Shown piece after piece: positions 46,582-58,378 of a DNA stretch of 64,000 bases. This stretch comes from Fennellomyces sp. T-0311. Lineage: Eukaryota > Mucoromycota > Mucoromycetes > Mucorales > Lichtheimiaceae. The notes under the pieces were generated by a model, which was not told the DNA's origin, made no database searches, and saw nothing but the letters and a program-made list of their open reading frames with translations. Position numbers and translations under genes: made by a program. Numbering within the stretch: the stretch's first letter is position 1; each line of letters begins with the position of its first letter. Location: assembly GCA_025266875.1 (NCBI GenBank), contig JALLLT010000048.1:62001-126000 (forward strand), read 5' to 3'.

Positions 46582-47512
46582 ATGGGTGATCTTGCTACCC
46601 TAACCGCTGCCGTGCATGACACTGAAAAGTGGGAACAGTTCCTCCAGAAAAAGTACGGCCCCTACGCCTCTTCTAAAGAAACCAAGCACTTTTATGAAGA
46701 CATCAAGGCCGAGAAGACGCATCCGAGCGTAGTTGCTTTCCTCCAAGAGAACCACGAGAAGCAGACGTACGAATACGTGCAAAAAATGAAGCTCGAATAT
46801 GGAAAACTCGACAAGGCTCATATGAGTCTTTGGGATATGCTGTTACTCTTGGACAACATCAAGCTGGATTCCAACACGGTTCAGTTGCAACAAAAGGTCC
46901 ACGCGTTCCAAATCGCTGAATCGATGCGTCGCGAAGGACGTCCTCGCTGGATGATCATGACTTCCTTGATTCATGATCTAGGAAAGTATATGTACTTGCT
47001 CGGTGAGCGTCAATGGACGGTATGTATTAATTTTCAAACGATTGACATCTCCAATGACTCATTGCCCTATGCTACTCTAGGTTGTGGGCGAAACTTTCCC
47101 GGTGGGCTGCAAGTTCTCATCGCGCATCGCATATCCACATTTTTTTGAAGGCAATCCCGATAGCAAGAACGCCAGGTATGCCACCAAGTATGGTATCTAC
47201 GAACCCCATTGCGGCTTGGACAAGGTCGACTTTAGCTTTGGTCATGACGAATACATGTACATGGTTTGCAAGGATTATCTCCCACAAGAAGCCTTGTACA
47301 TCATTCGATACCATTCCTTCTACTCGTGTCTGCTTGAGGGCGACTATACCTATCTTCTTAATGAACACGACATCAAGATGATGGAGTATGTCAAGACATT
47401 CCTTCAATACGATCTCTTTTCCTTCAGTGAAGAAATTCCTGATCTCGAGGAGCTCAAGCCATTTTACACAGAACTTCTAGCCGAATATTTTCCCGAGAAG
47501 ATCCGATGGTAA
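46582..47512 (+). CDS. MIOX: myo-inositol oxygenase
   Basis: Non-haem di-iron enzyme that cleaves myo-inositol with O2 to D-glucuronate, the entry to inositol catabolism; cytosolic. Exons 46582-47019 and 47081-47512; 289 residues, the size of animal MIOX. Seen: ligand residues H107 (HAFQIAE), H131 and D132 (LIHDLGK), H201 (SFGHDEYMYMV), H224 (IRYHSFYSC) and a late Asp in VKTFLQYDLFS, plus FPVGCKF and GIYEPHCGLDKVDF. All six iron ligands appear present. An AATAAA lies soon after the stop. The neighbouring genes have no evident inositol role. Confidence 0.96.
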
Positions 47513-48621
47513 ATAGCACCATTAATAAACATCGCACATAATTTCCCCGTGCACTACTATTTTTTTTATAATCGTCTGTCCTTTGAGTTCGCTGGCTCAG
47601 ATGAAGCTTCATGTTTTGTCGATAATTTTTTATACTTTTTTAATCTGATGGGAGCGACTAAGCGATTCAAATACACGTTGTCAAAGTGAAATTCACTTAG
47701 TAAACTTCAACATTTACACATATCTAGCTACTACTGATAATCGGTACTATTTTAGATTATGTGAACTTTATTTGCGTCAATCTTAGTGCGCAATTTCCGT
47801 TTTTCGTTCTTGAACTTTAGGTTTATTGTTTTCCGGCGGGGGGTCGTCGTAAATGTGCGACATCTGGTAATTCCATTGTACGAAGTTATCTATCATGTGC
47901 ACTTGGTAAATTCACGTCTGCAAAACATTATCTGTAAAGCTTGTCTGAGATAACTATTACACTCTTATCAATTCGCGTCGCAAATCCAAAAAAAAATACC
48001 AGCTAAAAGGCCCGAATGCAAGATAATAACGTGGTTTTGGAAGTAAAAGATTACTAAGCTTTCCGAATTCCGGTCATGGGAACATGATTTTACTACGCCT
48101 TTCCGTTTTTTTTCTCTTGTGTTTATTTCTACTTTATTTATCAAGCACCGAAATTCACAGGAAATGTTACCAAAAAAGCATTATCTCGGTTACACATTAC
48201 CACGGTCCCGCGTTAAGCGGACAAATCATCGCCTATCTAGTGAACTTTCAATTTCCACTTACCCGTTGACCTATCGATCATCCCGTTTCACGATATATTT
48301 ATGCATAGTACGTCCAAAAAATGGATTCCTGGAGAGCCTTACCATGTAATTGATGCCACAAAGCAATTACCTCTTATAGTACATGGTGCCTTTCACGCGC
48401 TCTGGTGACTTCCATGCCTATCTCTGCAAGTAAGCATGCTAATAAGTGGAGGAACACAAAAGTCATGCTCGTTCAAATTTGTCTACGCGGGCCCAGTAGA
48501 TCGCACTAGGAGGATCGGGTACTATTTGCGGTGATAATAGATAATGCGCGCGTATAAAAAACGCTACCAATAATTGGTGTCAGTCAGCTATTCACCATCT
48601 CTTGTGTCTTGCTTCACATCA
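47513..48621. other. intergenic region
   Basis: About 1.1 kb; the short plus frames near 48084-48349 overlap and match nothing. The last 80 bases before 48622, including CGTATAAAAAACGC at about 48551, look like the TATA promoter of the monooxygenase. Confidence 0.5.
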
Positions 48622-50515
48622 ATGTCGACGCCAACTATTGCAATTATTGGTGGAGGGTGAGTACTTTCTGATGAACTCATGTACCTGTTATACTGACTTC
48701 TTCTCAATTATATAGATTTAGTGGCCTTTACGCGGCTATTAAGGTCAAGAAAGAACTTGGTATCCAAGCTCAAATATTTGAGGCATCAGATGATATTGGT
48801 GGCGCATGGTATCATAACACGTATCCCAACTGTGGATGCGATGTTCCGTCGCACCTTTATTCTCTCAGCACCGACCTTAATCCTGGTAAGTTTACTTTTA
48901 AAATAAATTGAATGACATTGCTAACCATTGCAATAACTAGACTGGTCACAATTGTACGCAACGAGAGAGGAGATCCATAGTTACATGCAAAATGTGGCAA
49001 AGAAGCACGAATTATACAAACAGACACGATTACAAGCCAAGGTGATCAAGGCCGCCTGGTTGGAAGGCCAGCGCAGATGGCAATTGGACATCCTTGACTG
49101 TAGTGATAATGGAAGCAAAGAGCTCGAAACTGCTTACTTTGATTTTATGTAAGTTGCACCAGACTATTATATTACGCTTATTTTTCACTAACAATCTCAT
49201 TGGTAATAGATTCTTATGCGTCGGGTCGATCCGCGTTCCTCTTATTCCGGAGCATTTCAAGACTTTTACCGGCCCTGTTGTACATACCGCCTTTTGGGAT
49301 AACACAGTTGACTTTACTGGCAAGCGCGTAGCAGTTATTGGCAATGGTGCTAGCGCTGTTCAAGTTATTCCTGCTCTTGCACCGATAGTTTCCCAGATGT
49401 ATAGCTATCAGCGCTCCGTAACATGGTGTACATTGCGCCGCCAATACAGTTACTCGTCGCTTGCCAAGTTTATCTTCAGATGGATCCCTATGGTAGCTCT
49501 TATTTATCGCTTATATTTGTTTTTGAAGGTATGTACTGCCCAACGGTTATTAATAAAATGCTCAACCATATCTATTATAGGGCGAGTTTGGCTTCCTTCA
49601 TCATTATGCAAACTACAAGAGCGGCGGTGCCAAACGCTTTAAGAAGAACCTCGAGGTAGAGATGCGGACCCGTATGGAAAAGCAAGGTCGACCAGATTTG
49701 ATTCCCAAGTTGATTCCCGAATTCGCACCTGGGTGCAAGCGTCTTGCCATTTCCGACAACTACATTGAAGCACTGTGTCGCAGAAACGTTGTCGTCCAAA
49801 CCAACACCATAAAAAAGATTCAAGGTCGTACGATCGTCACTCAAGACGATGATGAACAAGACTTCGACATTTTGGTTCTCGCCACCGGTTTCAATGTCGC
49901 TGGGTTTTTGGGTCATTTGGAAGGTGATTGAAAAGTTATTAATAACAAAACGTACAAACCTCTTAACTGTTCATTTAGTTCATGGCAAGACTGAAGCAAA
50001 TTTAAACCATACATGGAGGCAAAACTTTCCCGATATGTACAAGTCTACGCTTATTAATGGCTATCCGAACATGTTTATGATCCTCGGTCCTTCTAGCTAT
50101 CCTGGAAACAATTCAGCTGTTGCCATGGGTGAATGGTAAGTTGCAATCCAAGCTTTGGACATGTGTCGCTCACCAGTTTTATTCAATAGCCAGGTAGACT
50201 TTGCTGTTGGATTGATCAAGAGAATGGCCAAAGACAAGATTGCGGCAATTGAACCATCAAAACAAGCACAAGATAAGCATGCAGCTAAACTCAAATCCGG
50301 ATTCGATCAAACAGTATGGAAAGGCGGCTGCACATCGTGGTACATGAATAAACAAGGCGATGTAAGTAACACTAGATCCGTAATTTAAAGTTTACGATCT
50401 CCGTTATTCAAAACTTATCTTTTAGATTACAAATTTTTACAACGGCACCGTTCTCCAATTCCGCTGGATGCTGCAATTGCCGAAGAGCTATGATGACTTT
50501 GTTGTACACAAATAG
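48622..50515 (+). CDS. flavin monooxygenase, Baeyer-Villiger type
   Basis: Class B FAD/NADPH monooxygenase; likely oxidises a ketone or related metabolite, substrate unknown. Exons: 48622-48656, 48716-48885, 48941-49148, 49210-49528, 49581-49923, 49979-50135, 50190-50361, 50426-50515; 497 residues. Seen: FAD loop IIGGGFSGLYAA at the N-terminus, GGAWYHNTYPNCGCDVPSHLY, the Baeyer-Villiger fingerprint F-x-G-x3-H-x3-W-D exactly as FTGPVVHTAFWD (residues 157-168), NADPH loop VIGNGASAVQVIP (about 182), and the late VLATGFNV motif. The fingerprint separates it from ordinary FMO and N-hydroxylases. All eight exons are in phase. A TATA-like sequence lies about 70 bases upstream. Confidence 0.92.
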
Positions 50516-50959
50516 CGTCGTCGGATATTAGCACTACTTCATATCACATGCAATCTTTTATTTTACTCTATTAATTTCTTTTTGTTGCCGTCATGTACTG
50601 TGGTCATAGAGTTGTAGTTATCTGTATCTTGGTGATAAATAGAGTTTGTTAGGAACAGAAATCAGCGCTGCTACGTACACACAGAATTTACTATGACCGG
50701 CAAAGGAGCACTTTTGTGCCGTAGTCCTCTTTCCGGAAGAACCAGCGATGAGTTAATGGATAAGTCGCCATGTGCATCCGGTATATAAAGTCATGACGGG
50801 CAGTACGATTAAGCTGCCCAGCCTTTGGAGTAAAAAAATTATTAGGTTCTACGCACCTGTCAGACCATTCAGTAAAACGGGACTTAAATTAGTCGCACGT
50901 TGCTGGAAACCACTTGTGCAACTCAACTCGGTTTAGCAGAGCACATTCTTTTCTTCGGG
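50516..50959. other. intergenic region
   Basis: Terminator of the monooxygenase and promoter of SEC6. A GGTATATAAAG box (about 50779-50789) lies about 180 bases before the SEC6 ATG and is a plausible TATA box. The reading frame extends upstream of the chosen SEC6 start from a non-family sequence. Confidence 0.5.
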
Positions 50960-53258
50960 ATGGAGGATGCGAGAGAAGCAGCAGTTGCAAAATTAGCAGA
51001 ACTACTTAAGCATCCGGATGATCTAAACACCAAAGTCGGTCCTCTGGCGCGCAAATTGGCCAAGGAAAAGGCCTCCATCGATGCACAACTCAACACGGGT
51101 GTGCAGACGCAACTCGACAATGTCCAGGAAGGCCTTGAGACCCTGTCATCTTCAAGAGAAAACAGCAACAAAATCAAGGACAACATGCAGCTAATCGACC
51201 GTCTATGCTACGATGCACAGTCGATGATTAAGGACTTTCCTCGTATCAAAAAGGTGCGTGGTGTATATTGGGACAACGGACGATAGTTTGTTGTTAACGA
51301 ATGGAGTGTAGATATCGCGGATCCACCAAAACTTTGTAGCAACACAGCAGAAAGTTCAATCGCTGCGAGAGCTGTATCAGCGATTGAGTGACCTGGAACA
51401 AATGTTTGCGCCAATGCAAGAGGACATTTTCCTATATGACACCCCGCTCCTCCACGTCCACTACCACCTATTTAAACTCGAGGAATTTCGAGACCAGACC
51501 ATGCACCAGGCTCGCGACTCACCGCACGACGTGATCATCACCCTCAAAACCTACTTTCGACGGCTCGACGTGCTCTCCGACGACTTCACCCAGTATCTAT
51601 GGGAGATTACACGGAACTTGCTGCCGCTGGTCGAGCACGACTGTGGCCCAACCATTGTCAAACTGGCAAAAATCATCGAACTGGAGGAGAAGGCGGATGA
51701 AAAGGCATTGGCGGCGCGTCAAGCTCAGACAAGTCACCAGGATCTCCATGGACAAAAGGGCTGGCGTTTGGCTGAAGGCAATCCTCGCACAATCAAGTCT
51801 TACCGCGTAGAATTCTTTGAACAGTTGCACCAGTCCTTGCGCGAACGCTTCGATGAAGTACTAGCGCCATACAAGGACGCTGGGGACTGGATGGGTGCAT
51901 TGGATGCCACTGACTTTATCTTCAACGACCTGGAACTTGTGTTTGACCAGATTGTGCCCAAATTCCCCAAGAAGTACAAAATCTTCCCTTACTTTGTACT
52001 CGAATACCATCGCCACACATACGACTTTTTAAATCATGTGGTGAACCAGGATCTCGATGCAGGCACGATTTTACGATTGCTGCGGTTTGTGCGCGATTAT
52101 TACTCGACAATGAGCACTCGGTTGGGTGTCACGGAGGAGTTGTTGGAGCCACAGCTTTTGGATGGTCAGGAACAGTCGCTGGTCGACGAGTACCTCCAAC
52201 TTGTTCGCAACAGATTGGTCGAATGGACATCCAATCTTATGTCCACCGAATCGCGTGACTTTGTCCAGCGCAGTGCGCCACCAGAGATGACAAGCGATGG
52301 CCAATACGGTATGACAGGTGCCGTCGATATGTTCCAAATAATCAACCAACAGATCGATGTTGCCGCCGACGCAAACCAGGGCAAGTTGCTCTATCTCGTC
52401 GTGAACGAATGTCACAAAGTCATGAAGGATTCCCAGAGTTTCTGGAAGAGACTGTTGGCATCAGAAACACGAAAGCAGTTGGAGGAACCAGATCAGGCAC
52501 CCGAAGGTTTTGTGGAATACGTGATGGCCATGTCAAACGATCAGATCAAGTGTGCCGACTTTGCCGAGGAGATTCTTCATCGCATCATGCCTTTGGTCGA
52601 AGGCAAATACAAGTCTCAGGTGCAGGACAAGCTGACCACTGCTGTGGATGGATATATGCAAATCGCAGCAAGTGGTCGCGAAGCATTACTCGAAGTCACT
52701 TTTAACGATATCAAACCCGTGTTCAATGAATTGTTTACTCCACGCTGGTACGAGCAGCCGCTCATCCCTTCTGTTATCGAGACTTTGAAGGATTATTGTC
52801 AGGATTTTGCTGCTCATCTCAACGAGTTCCTGTTTGGCAAGCTGATCAATGACACACTGGATCGGTTTATCATGCTGTACCTCGAAGCCATGCGACACAA
52901 GGGCGCCAAGTTCCATATGGACGTTTGTCTGGACAAGATTCAAAAAGACGTGCGGTTATCATTCAACTTTTTTGCAAAGTACAAGACGATGGATGAGCTA
53001 GAAGAACGATTCGATGTAATCGACAAGGTGCACGCGCTCCTGGAAAGCAATCGTCGGATGATTTTTGTGGATTACTACTCGCTTCGACAGGCATACCCCG
53101 ATGTTCCACTGGCCTTCGTAGAGGATATTTTGAGCAAGCGTGACGATTTGGATAAGGCAGCCCTTAAGGATATCATTGAAGGCATCAAGGCCAAGGCACG
53201 TGAATACGAACCCGATGCAAACACACCGCCCACTATCTTTAGTAGAATCAAATGGTGA
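50960..53258 (+). CDS. SEC6: exocyst complex subunit Sec6
   Basis: Subunit of the exocyst, the octamer that tethers secretory vesicles to the plasma membrane at growing tips and septa. Exons 50960-51253 and 51312-53258; 746 residues, close to yeast Sec6 (about 800). Seen: an N-terminal coiled coil (MEDAREAAVAKLAELLKHPD, heptad-rich to about residue 130), DRLCYDAQSMIKDFPRIKK, ISRIHQNFVATQQKVQSL, LEEFRDQTMHQ, then the helical-rod Sec6 domain with YRVEFFEQLHQSLRERFDE, FPYFVLEYHRHTYDFLNH and a C-terminal YSLRQAYPDVPLAFVEDILS. ATG 50960 is preferred because it begins the conserved part; an upstream in-frame codon at 50900 is possible. One 58-nt intron. Confidence 0.95.
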
Positions 53259-53594
53259 TCTTGATACCCTCTCTTATCTTACTTTTGCCTGTAAAAAAAG
53301 CTACAATACAGTTAATTAATTCTCAGGCATGAACGTTTCTTGGTAATTGAAGCATAAGAAATAGATTTTCATCATTCTACAAGGTTTACTGTTGATCGGA
53401 AGGGATGCTTGGTTACGGACTGGCAAAAGCATAGATGCAGCGACATGCATATAAATCCCTGCTAGTGGCTGCGCCTCTCCCTTTTATAAATTGATGCAGC
53501 ATTCCAAAAAAAAACTCTCTTCTTTTGCATAGGTATTATTTAAATCGCACGTGCTGCAACACTGCCGATACCCATAGCAGTTTTTTTCTTCCTT
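53259..53594. other. intergenic region
   Basis: SEC6 3' end and promoter of MCT-B. CTTTTATAAATTG at about 53480 is a possible TATA box, about 110 bases before the MCT-B ATG. Nothing else seen. Confidence 0.5.
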
Positions 53595-55485
53595 ATGACA
53601 AAGGAATTCAGCTTGTCGACTACATATAGCCAGTCAATGGAGAATGAAGTAGCAGGATCTGACGACCACCAGAGAATGGAAGGGACACCAAAATCGCTCG
53701 AGCACAGCCGCAGACAAGGTGTAGTGGATAGACCCGACCATGACGACACTCAAAATCTCGGCACCTTCGAATTTGCTGTGGATAATTATGATACACTATA
53801 CAGTTGGATGATCGCTGTCATCTCTTGTATACCAGTGTTCAACGTCTTCGGCTCTTTGCAGACATGGTACGATGATACATAGCGTATTATATCTTCACGT
53901 ACTTACGATAGGTAATAAAACTAGGGGTTTGTAGTGTGCCCGTTATGCAAACCTTTTTTTTCCACCAGCATAACATTACCATATTTATTTCTTAAATTCA
54001 GGTGTTATGCAAGATTATATTGTACAACATATGGCGCACGACGCAAGTAATGCTCAAACACAGGTCAGTTTTGTTGCAACTTGTGCTTTTGTTTTGACGG
54101 ATTCACTGGCACCATTCTCGACCAAAATCCTGTCAACATTTGGAGTACGGCCAACACTTGCGTTTGGCATCATAGTGACAAGTGCCAGTATGGTTGGAGC
54201 AGGATTTGCAACACATGTATTTTTTTATTTACTAGTTTGACCTCGTGATAACATTTATTTTTTCAGATATGGCACTTTTATATCGCTGTAAGTCTTTGCT
54301 ACGGTATTGGCATGTCTTCCATATTTATAGTAAAGTTAAAACATATGCATCGCCAGAAAAGTAATGTTGATCCGTCGAATAATAGGTCATATACACGATT
54401 GTACCACAATGGTTTGACAAGAAGCGCAGTACTGCCGTAGCAATGATTTCCAGCAGCACCAATGTTGGCGGTATGGTTTTTCCCTACGTGATGTACGCGA
54501 TCAATGGCCATTTGGGATCGTTATGGTTCGTTTCTTGGATTTTTGCGATACGCGGAAAACAATGCATCGCTGAAATAGTAACCGGATTTGCAGGACTTTT
54601 CGTATATTCGGAATAGCCTTTCTGGTACTGAACCTTATCGCATGCATGCTGGTGAAAGCAAATCCACAATACGTCGCACAGATCCAAGGGAAAAAACAAG
54701 GACTAGGTTTCATGGAATTTATCACGAACGCAAACTATATGCTATGGATTGCTGCAGCGTTCTGTCAAGGGATATGTATGCTGGTACCTCTTATATTTTT
54801 ACCACGTAAGATCCGTCTTCAAGGCACATTGGAAGATAAGTATGTATGTCCATTTCACTTACTGCGACGATCATAGCATACGCCACATATATCGGACTGG
54901 CAGGAGATAAAGGCTCCTCCTTGGTGTTGATATGGTCAGCCATGAATTGTTTCGGGAAAATTGCTGCTGGGTAAAGTGTCCATTGTTACGCACATAAGAA
55001 AACTCATCAATGCATAATTTCTTTTTCTAAACAGCTATGTAGCCGATAGAATCGGGAACTTACACGCGGGAATTATCTTTAACACGATTGCCGGGCTTTC
55101 ATCACTCTTGATTTGGATGCAAGCACATGATTATGCAGTACTGATAAGCTTTGCTGTGATCAACGGTTTTTTCGGTGCAACCTATTTTGCACTCAGTAAG
55201 TCCTATATGCATGCAACAAGTAAATACTCATCAGGCTATCTAGTGCCAACAACAGTGCGATCATTAATCCCACCAGAAAGATATCAAGCCGGATTTGCTC
55301 TCAACCTTGTACTCGTGTGTCCAGCATTCTTCGGTCCAACAATGATTAGTGCAATCAATGATGCTGCAAACGTTGAGCCGTTCTTGGCACACAGGATACT
55401 CACGGGCGTTGCACCAATTGTCAGTGTTCTGATAATGATTGCATTACGAATCAAAATAACCAAGAGTCTCATCTCAAAAGTCTGA
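53595..55485 (+). CDS. MFS monocarboxylate-transporter-like protein (MCT-B)
   Basis: Paralogue of MCT-A. Exons: 53595-53866, 53925-53926 (2 nt), 54002-54216, 54267-54329, 54386-54525, 54594-54805, 54877-54970, 55035-55195, 55235-55485; 469 residues. Exons 3, 4, 5, 7 and 8 have exactly the same lengths as in MCT-A. Seen: hydrophobic segments through the length, GVMQDYIVQHM, PQWFDKKRST, WTFRIFGIAF, ADRIGN and ALSYLVPTTV. Odd: the DGGYGWVV signature before helix 1 has decayed to DNYDTLYSWMIAV, so transport may be altered; the frame is nevertheless open throughout. The 2-nt GG exon is needed to join TW to GVMQDY. Substrate unknown. Confidence 0.82.
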
Positions 55486-56593
55486 GTAAGAAGCATTCCC
55501 ATGTGCATATGCGTTCGAAAAGATATTCCAGAAACTGGCATCAATTTATATTTACATAAGCATTGCTAAAGAAAATATTTGCTCATGCGTTTATAACTAC
55601 TTATCTATTGGTTACCGACTGATAAGTTTTGGAAGGCTTGGGAAAACCGGCTCTAATGTAATCAAGCGAATAAGGAATAGAGTCGATCTAGTACGTCTAG
55701 ACATATGCCCCAGATCAATTATGTTACAGATCTAAAAACGCAACTAAAAGTATAACACCGATTGTACATATGATAACGATCTCAAAGGTATACAATGTCG
55801 TAATTCTTACCAACTTTTCGTGTTTAGAACAGACGGGAGTCTAAAGTATCGTGTATGTTACCTGTTATATTCTTCGGTGACTGAGAAACATGTTACCGAT
55901 CACATTTATGGATGCTTCCATCTATAACGCAGCCCCTGAAGCCACTATTTATGTTTACCACAGAAATATGGCTCAGTTCGTACGTAGCTTTGTCAATGAT
56001 ATAGTAGTTTTTCCTATTAAGCCTTACTGTTACATTTTTTAAGCTAAAAGACAAAAGTATTTGTATTTATTTTCTTTTCATCGATACCCTGGCAGCATTA
56101 ATGTTCAGAGCAGTTTCAACCAACGCTTAGTTATTTCTTCAGCAGACCTAAGCGCCCTGACCACCAGCAATCATACAGAGATAAAAGCTCATCATCACTA
56201 TAACTGCCAGATTAATCAAGTTGTCACGCATGTCGATACTTCATTTATATCTGACAATCTGAGTATCAATCAAAACGTTGGTTGTTTCTTAGATCTGTAG
56301 AGATATGTATCCGTTTCTCAATATGGCCAAATTCCAGAGGTGTTTGAAAGAGAGAGATAATTCATTTATTTTTCTTTAGGTAAGTACTGGATCAGCTGTT
56401 CTCATATTGTGCATCCTTGTTTACTCTCAAAATGCACCATACAAAAAATTCCGCTTTGCATTAAGTTTCCCCAATCTGATTATGTGCCGTGCAACGTTGC
56501 TTACACACGGACAAAGGCTTTTTTTATCAGATTGTTTTGAACTGACCATACTTCTTCCTCCCTCAATCTTTTTAATTGACTTGATTACTCATT
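55486..56593. other. intergenic region
   Basis: About 1.1 kb without a gene. A plus frame at 56061-56300 is unidentified. The 3' part is presumably the promoter of the LRR gene; a possible intron or upstream exon around 56380 cannot be excluded. Confidence 0.5.
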
Positions 56594-58288
56594 ATGGCTT
56601 TGACATACTTGGCTGGTGGCAGAACTCTGACAGGTGTCATTTTCCAACCCAGGTGCCAGCAGCAGCAGACGGAAGAGACTTCTGTTTCTCCTACGCTCAA
56701 ACCACTTGCCTGTGTTGATCGATTGATTGGTGGTCTCAGCAGCTTTTTAACACGCCAATCATCCACAGTACCCGTATCACCTGGTGTACCATCATCCTCA
56801 TTTCGCTCACCATCGTTGCAAGGTTTGCTACCGGCTACATCTTCATGTGACAAAGGCCATCATGATGACGAAACGGAACGTATAGTTCCCACCAGCGACA
56901 AGAACGACCAGGGCCAGTCGCTAATTCTCCGTCGAATAGGTTTAGAGGGTATCACTCAAACACTTGCCAATGACCCTTGTGCGACGAGCAATCTGGTGAA
57001 CCTGAACCTGTCGCGCAACAGTCTAACGGATTTACCTGATATATTATCCAATTTGCGCCACCTCATCTCGTTGAACGTTTCATCCAATCTGCTTCCTGTT
57101 ATACCGGCAGTTCTGTTCAACATGTCACAGTTGCAAATCCTGGACCTGTCGGAAAATCGAATCACAGACATTCCCCATTTGTTACCCGCGGTACTGCCAA
57201 ATCTGGTCCAGCTACAACTCTTCGGCAATCTTTTATCGTCTTTGCCGGATACAATATCTGAATGGACTCAAATGCGTTGCCTACGGCTTGGTTCCGAATT
57301 TAGGGGAAATCGGCTGACCGAGTTGCCCCAGACACTGGGCCAAATGCCATTAGAGGAATTGGATATTTCGCATAACCGTCTGCGGCACCTGCCTAATTCC
57401 TTATCAACTCTCTTTAATCTTGTACAACTCGATGTCTCGTACAATCTGTTACAGAATTTACCTAGCTCTGTCGCAGCATGGCAACAAGTACAAACCATCA
57501 ATGTGAGCAACAATCGACTGACATCCCTGCCGTATGACCTTGTCACACTCACAAGCATGGGATTACTCAATGTTTCGTACAACCACATCAATATCTTCCC
57601 AGAGGGACTGTTGGAAAACCGCCAACTAAATGTGATGATCACTGGAAACCCGCTGACAATACCCGGTGGTCGTTGTTCTGCATTTTCACGAGTCAGTCAA
57701 CAACAACAGCAGCGAAGAGGGTCCACATCGTCGACATCATCCAGTAGTTCAACGGGCAGCGATAACAGTTATAGCAGCAATGAGGACACCAATGTCGCGA
57801 CGGCCGGTGTTAGTCTATCCAATCATTTGTCAGTAACCAATCAGAGTGGCCGGGCGGATGATGGAAACGATGATGAGCCGCATGATCCAGGTGTCAATTC
57901 ACTGTACGAACTGGCGTTCCGTCAAATCTTGGCTAGTCCTTCAGCTACCGGAGATGCTGATGTCTTACCGGACCACCTTTTCCAAATTTGCCAAGACGGC
58001 AGCAAACAAGTTGGCACCTGTGTAGTATGCAAAGGGCCGTACTTACGAGAATGGGTATCAGGGACTTACTCCAAAAGCTATCGAGGACATCCTTCTGTTG
58101 CTCGAAAGATCCGGTTCTGTTCGAGACGATGTTCTCAGCGGCATGCGGAGAAAGCACGGGAAGTCGCTGAACGACAATCGGCGGTGCGTATGCCGCCAGG
58201 ACCCATTGATTTTTCATCATTCGAATGGATTGCAGTTGCTGCAGATGCTGCTGCAGAACAACAAGCCGCTGAAGAAGACTGGTTCTAA
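56594..58288 (+). CDS. leucine-rich-repeat protein with Cys-rich C-terminus
   Basis: Single-exon gene, 564 residues. The N-terminal 110 residues are disordered (Gln and Ser rich). About residues 130-350 hold roughly nine LRRs of the SHOC2/Ras-suppressor type (NLNLSRNSLTDLPDILSNL, LDLSENRITDIPHLLP, LDISHNRLRHLPNSLSTL). Then a Gln/Ser-rich linker (SQQQQQRRGSTSS, a long Ser run), an acidic patch, and a conserved-looking C-terminal module with CVVCKGPY about 28 residues before FCSRRCSQRH, which could bind zinc as C-x2-C...C-x3-C. LRRs of this kind act as scaffolds for GTPase or phosphatase signalling. The combination with a Cys-rich end resembles uncharacterised fungal proteins; the role is unknown. 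Confidence 0.9.
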   Translation: MALTYLAGGRTLTGVIFQPRCQQQQTEETSVSPTLKPLACVDRLIGGLSSFLTRQSSTVPVSPGVPSSSFRSPSLQGLLPATSSCDKGHHDDETERIVPTSDKNDQGQSLILRRIGLEGITQTLANDPCATSNLVNLNLSRNSLTDLPDILSNLRHLISLNVSSNLLPVIPAVLFNMSQLQILDLSENRITDIPHLLPAVLPNLVQLQLFGNLLSSLPDTISEWTQMRCLRLGSEFRGNRLTELPQTLGQMPLEELDISHNRLRHLPNSLSTLFNLVQLDVSYNLLQNLPSSVAAWQQVQTINVSNNRLTSLPYDLVTLTSMGLLNVSYNHINIFPEGLLENRQLNVMITGNPLTIPGGRCSAFSRVSQQQQQRRGSTSSTSSSSSTGSDNSYSSNEDTNVATAGVSLSNHLSVTNQSGRADDGNDDEPHDPGVNSLYELAFRQILASPSATGDADVLPDHLFQICQDGSKQVGTCVVCKGPYLREWVSGTYSKSYRGHPSVARKIRFCSRRCSQRHAEKAREVAERQSAVRMPPGPIDFSSFEWIAVAADAAAEQQAAEEDWF

Positions 58289-58378
58289 GCAATCCAGAAC
58301 AAACTTTTTTTGCTGACACATATATTTGTTTGGTATTCCAAAATAAATCGCCATCCTTGTGTAGTATAAATATTATTT

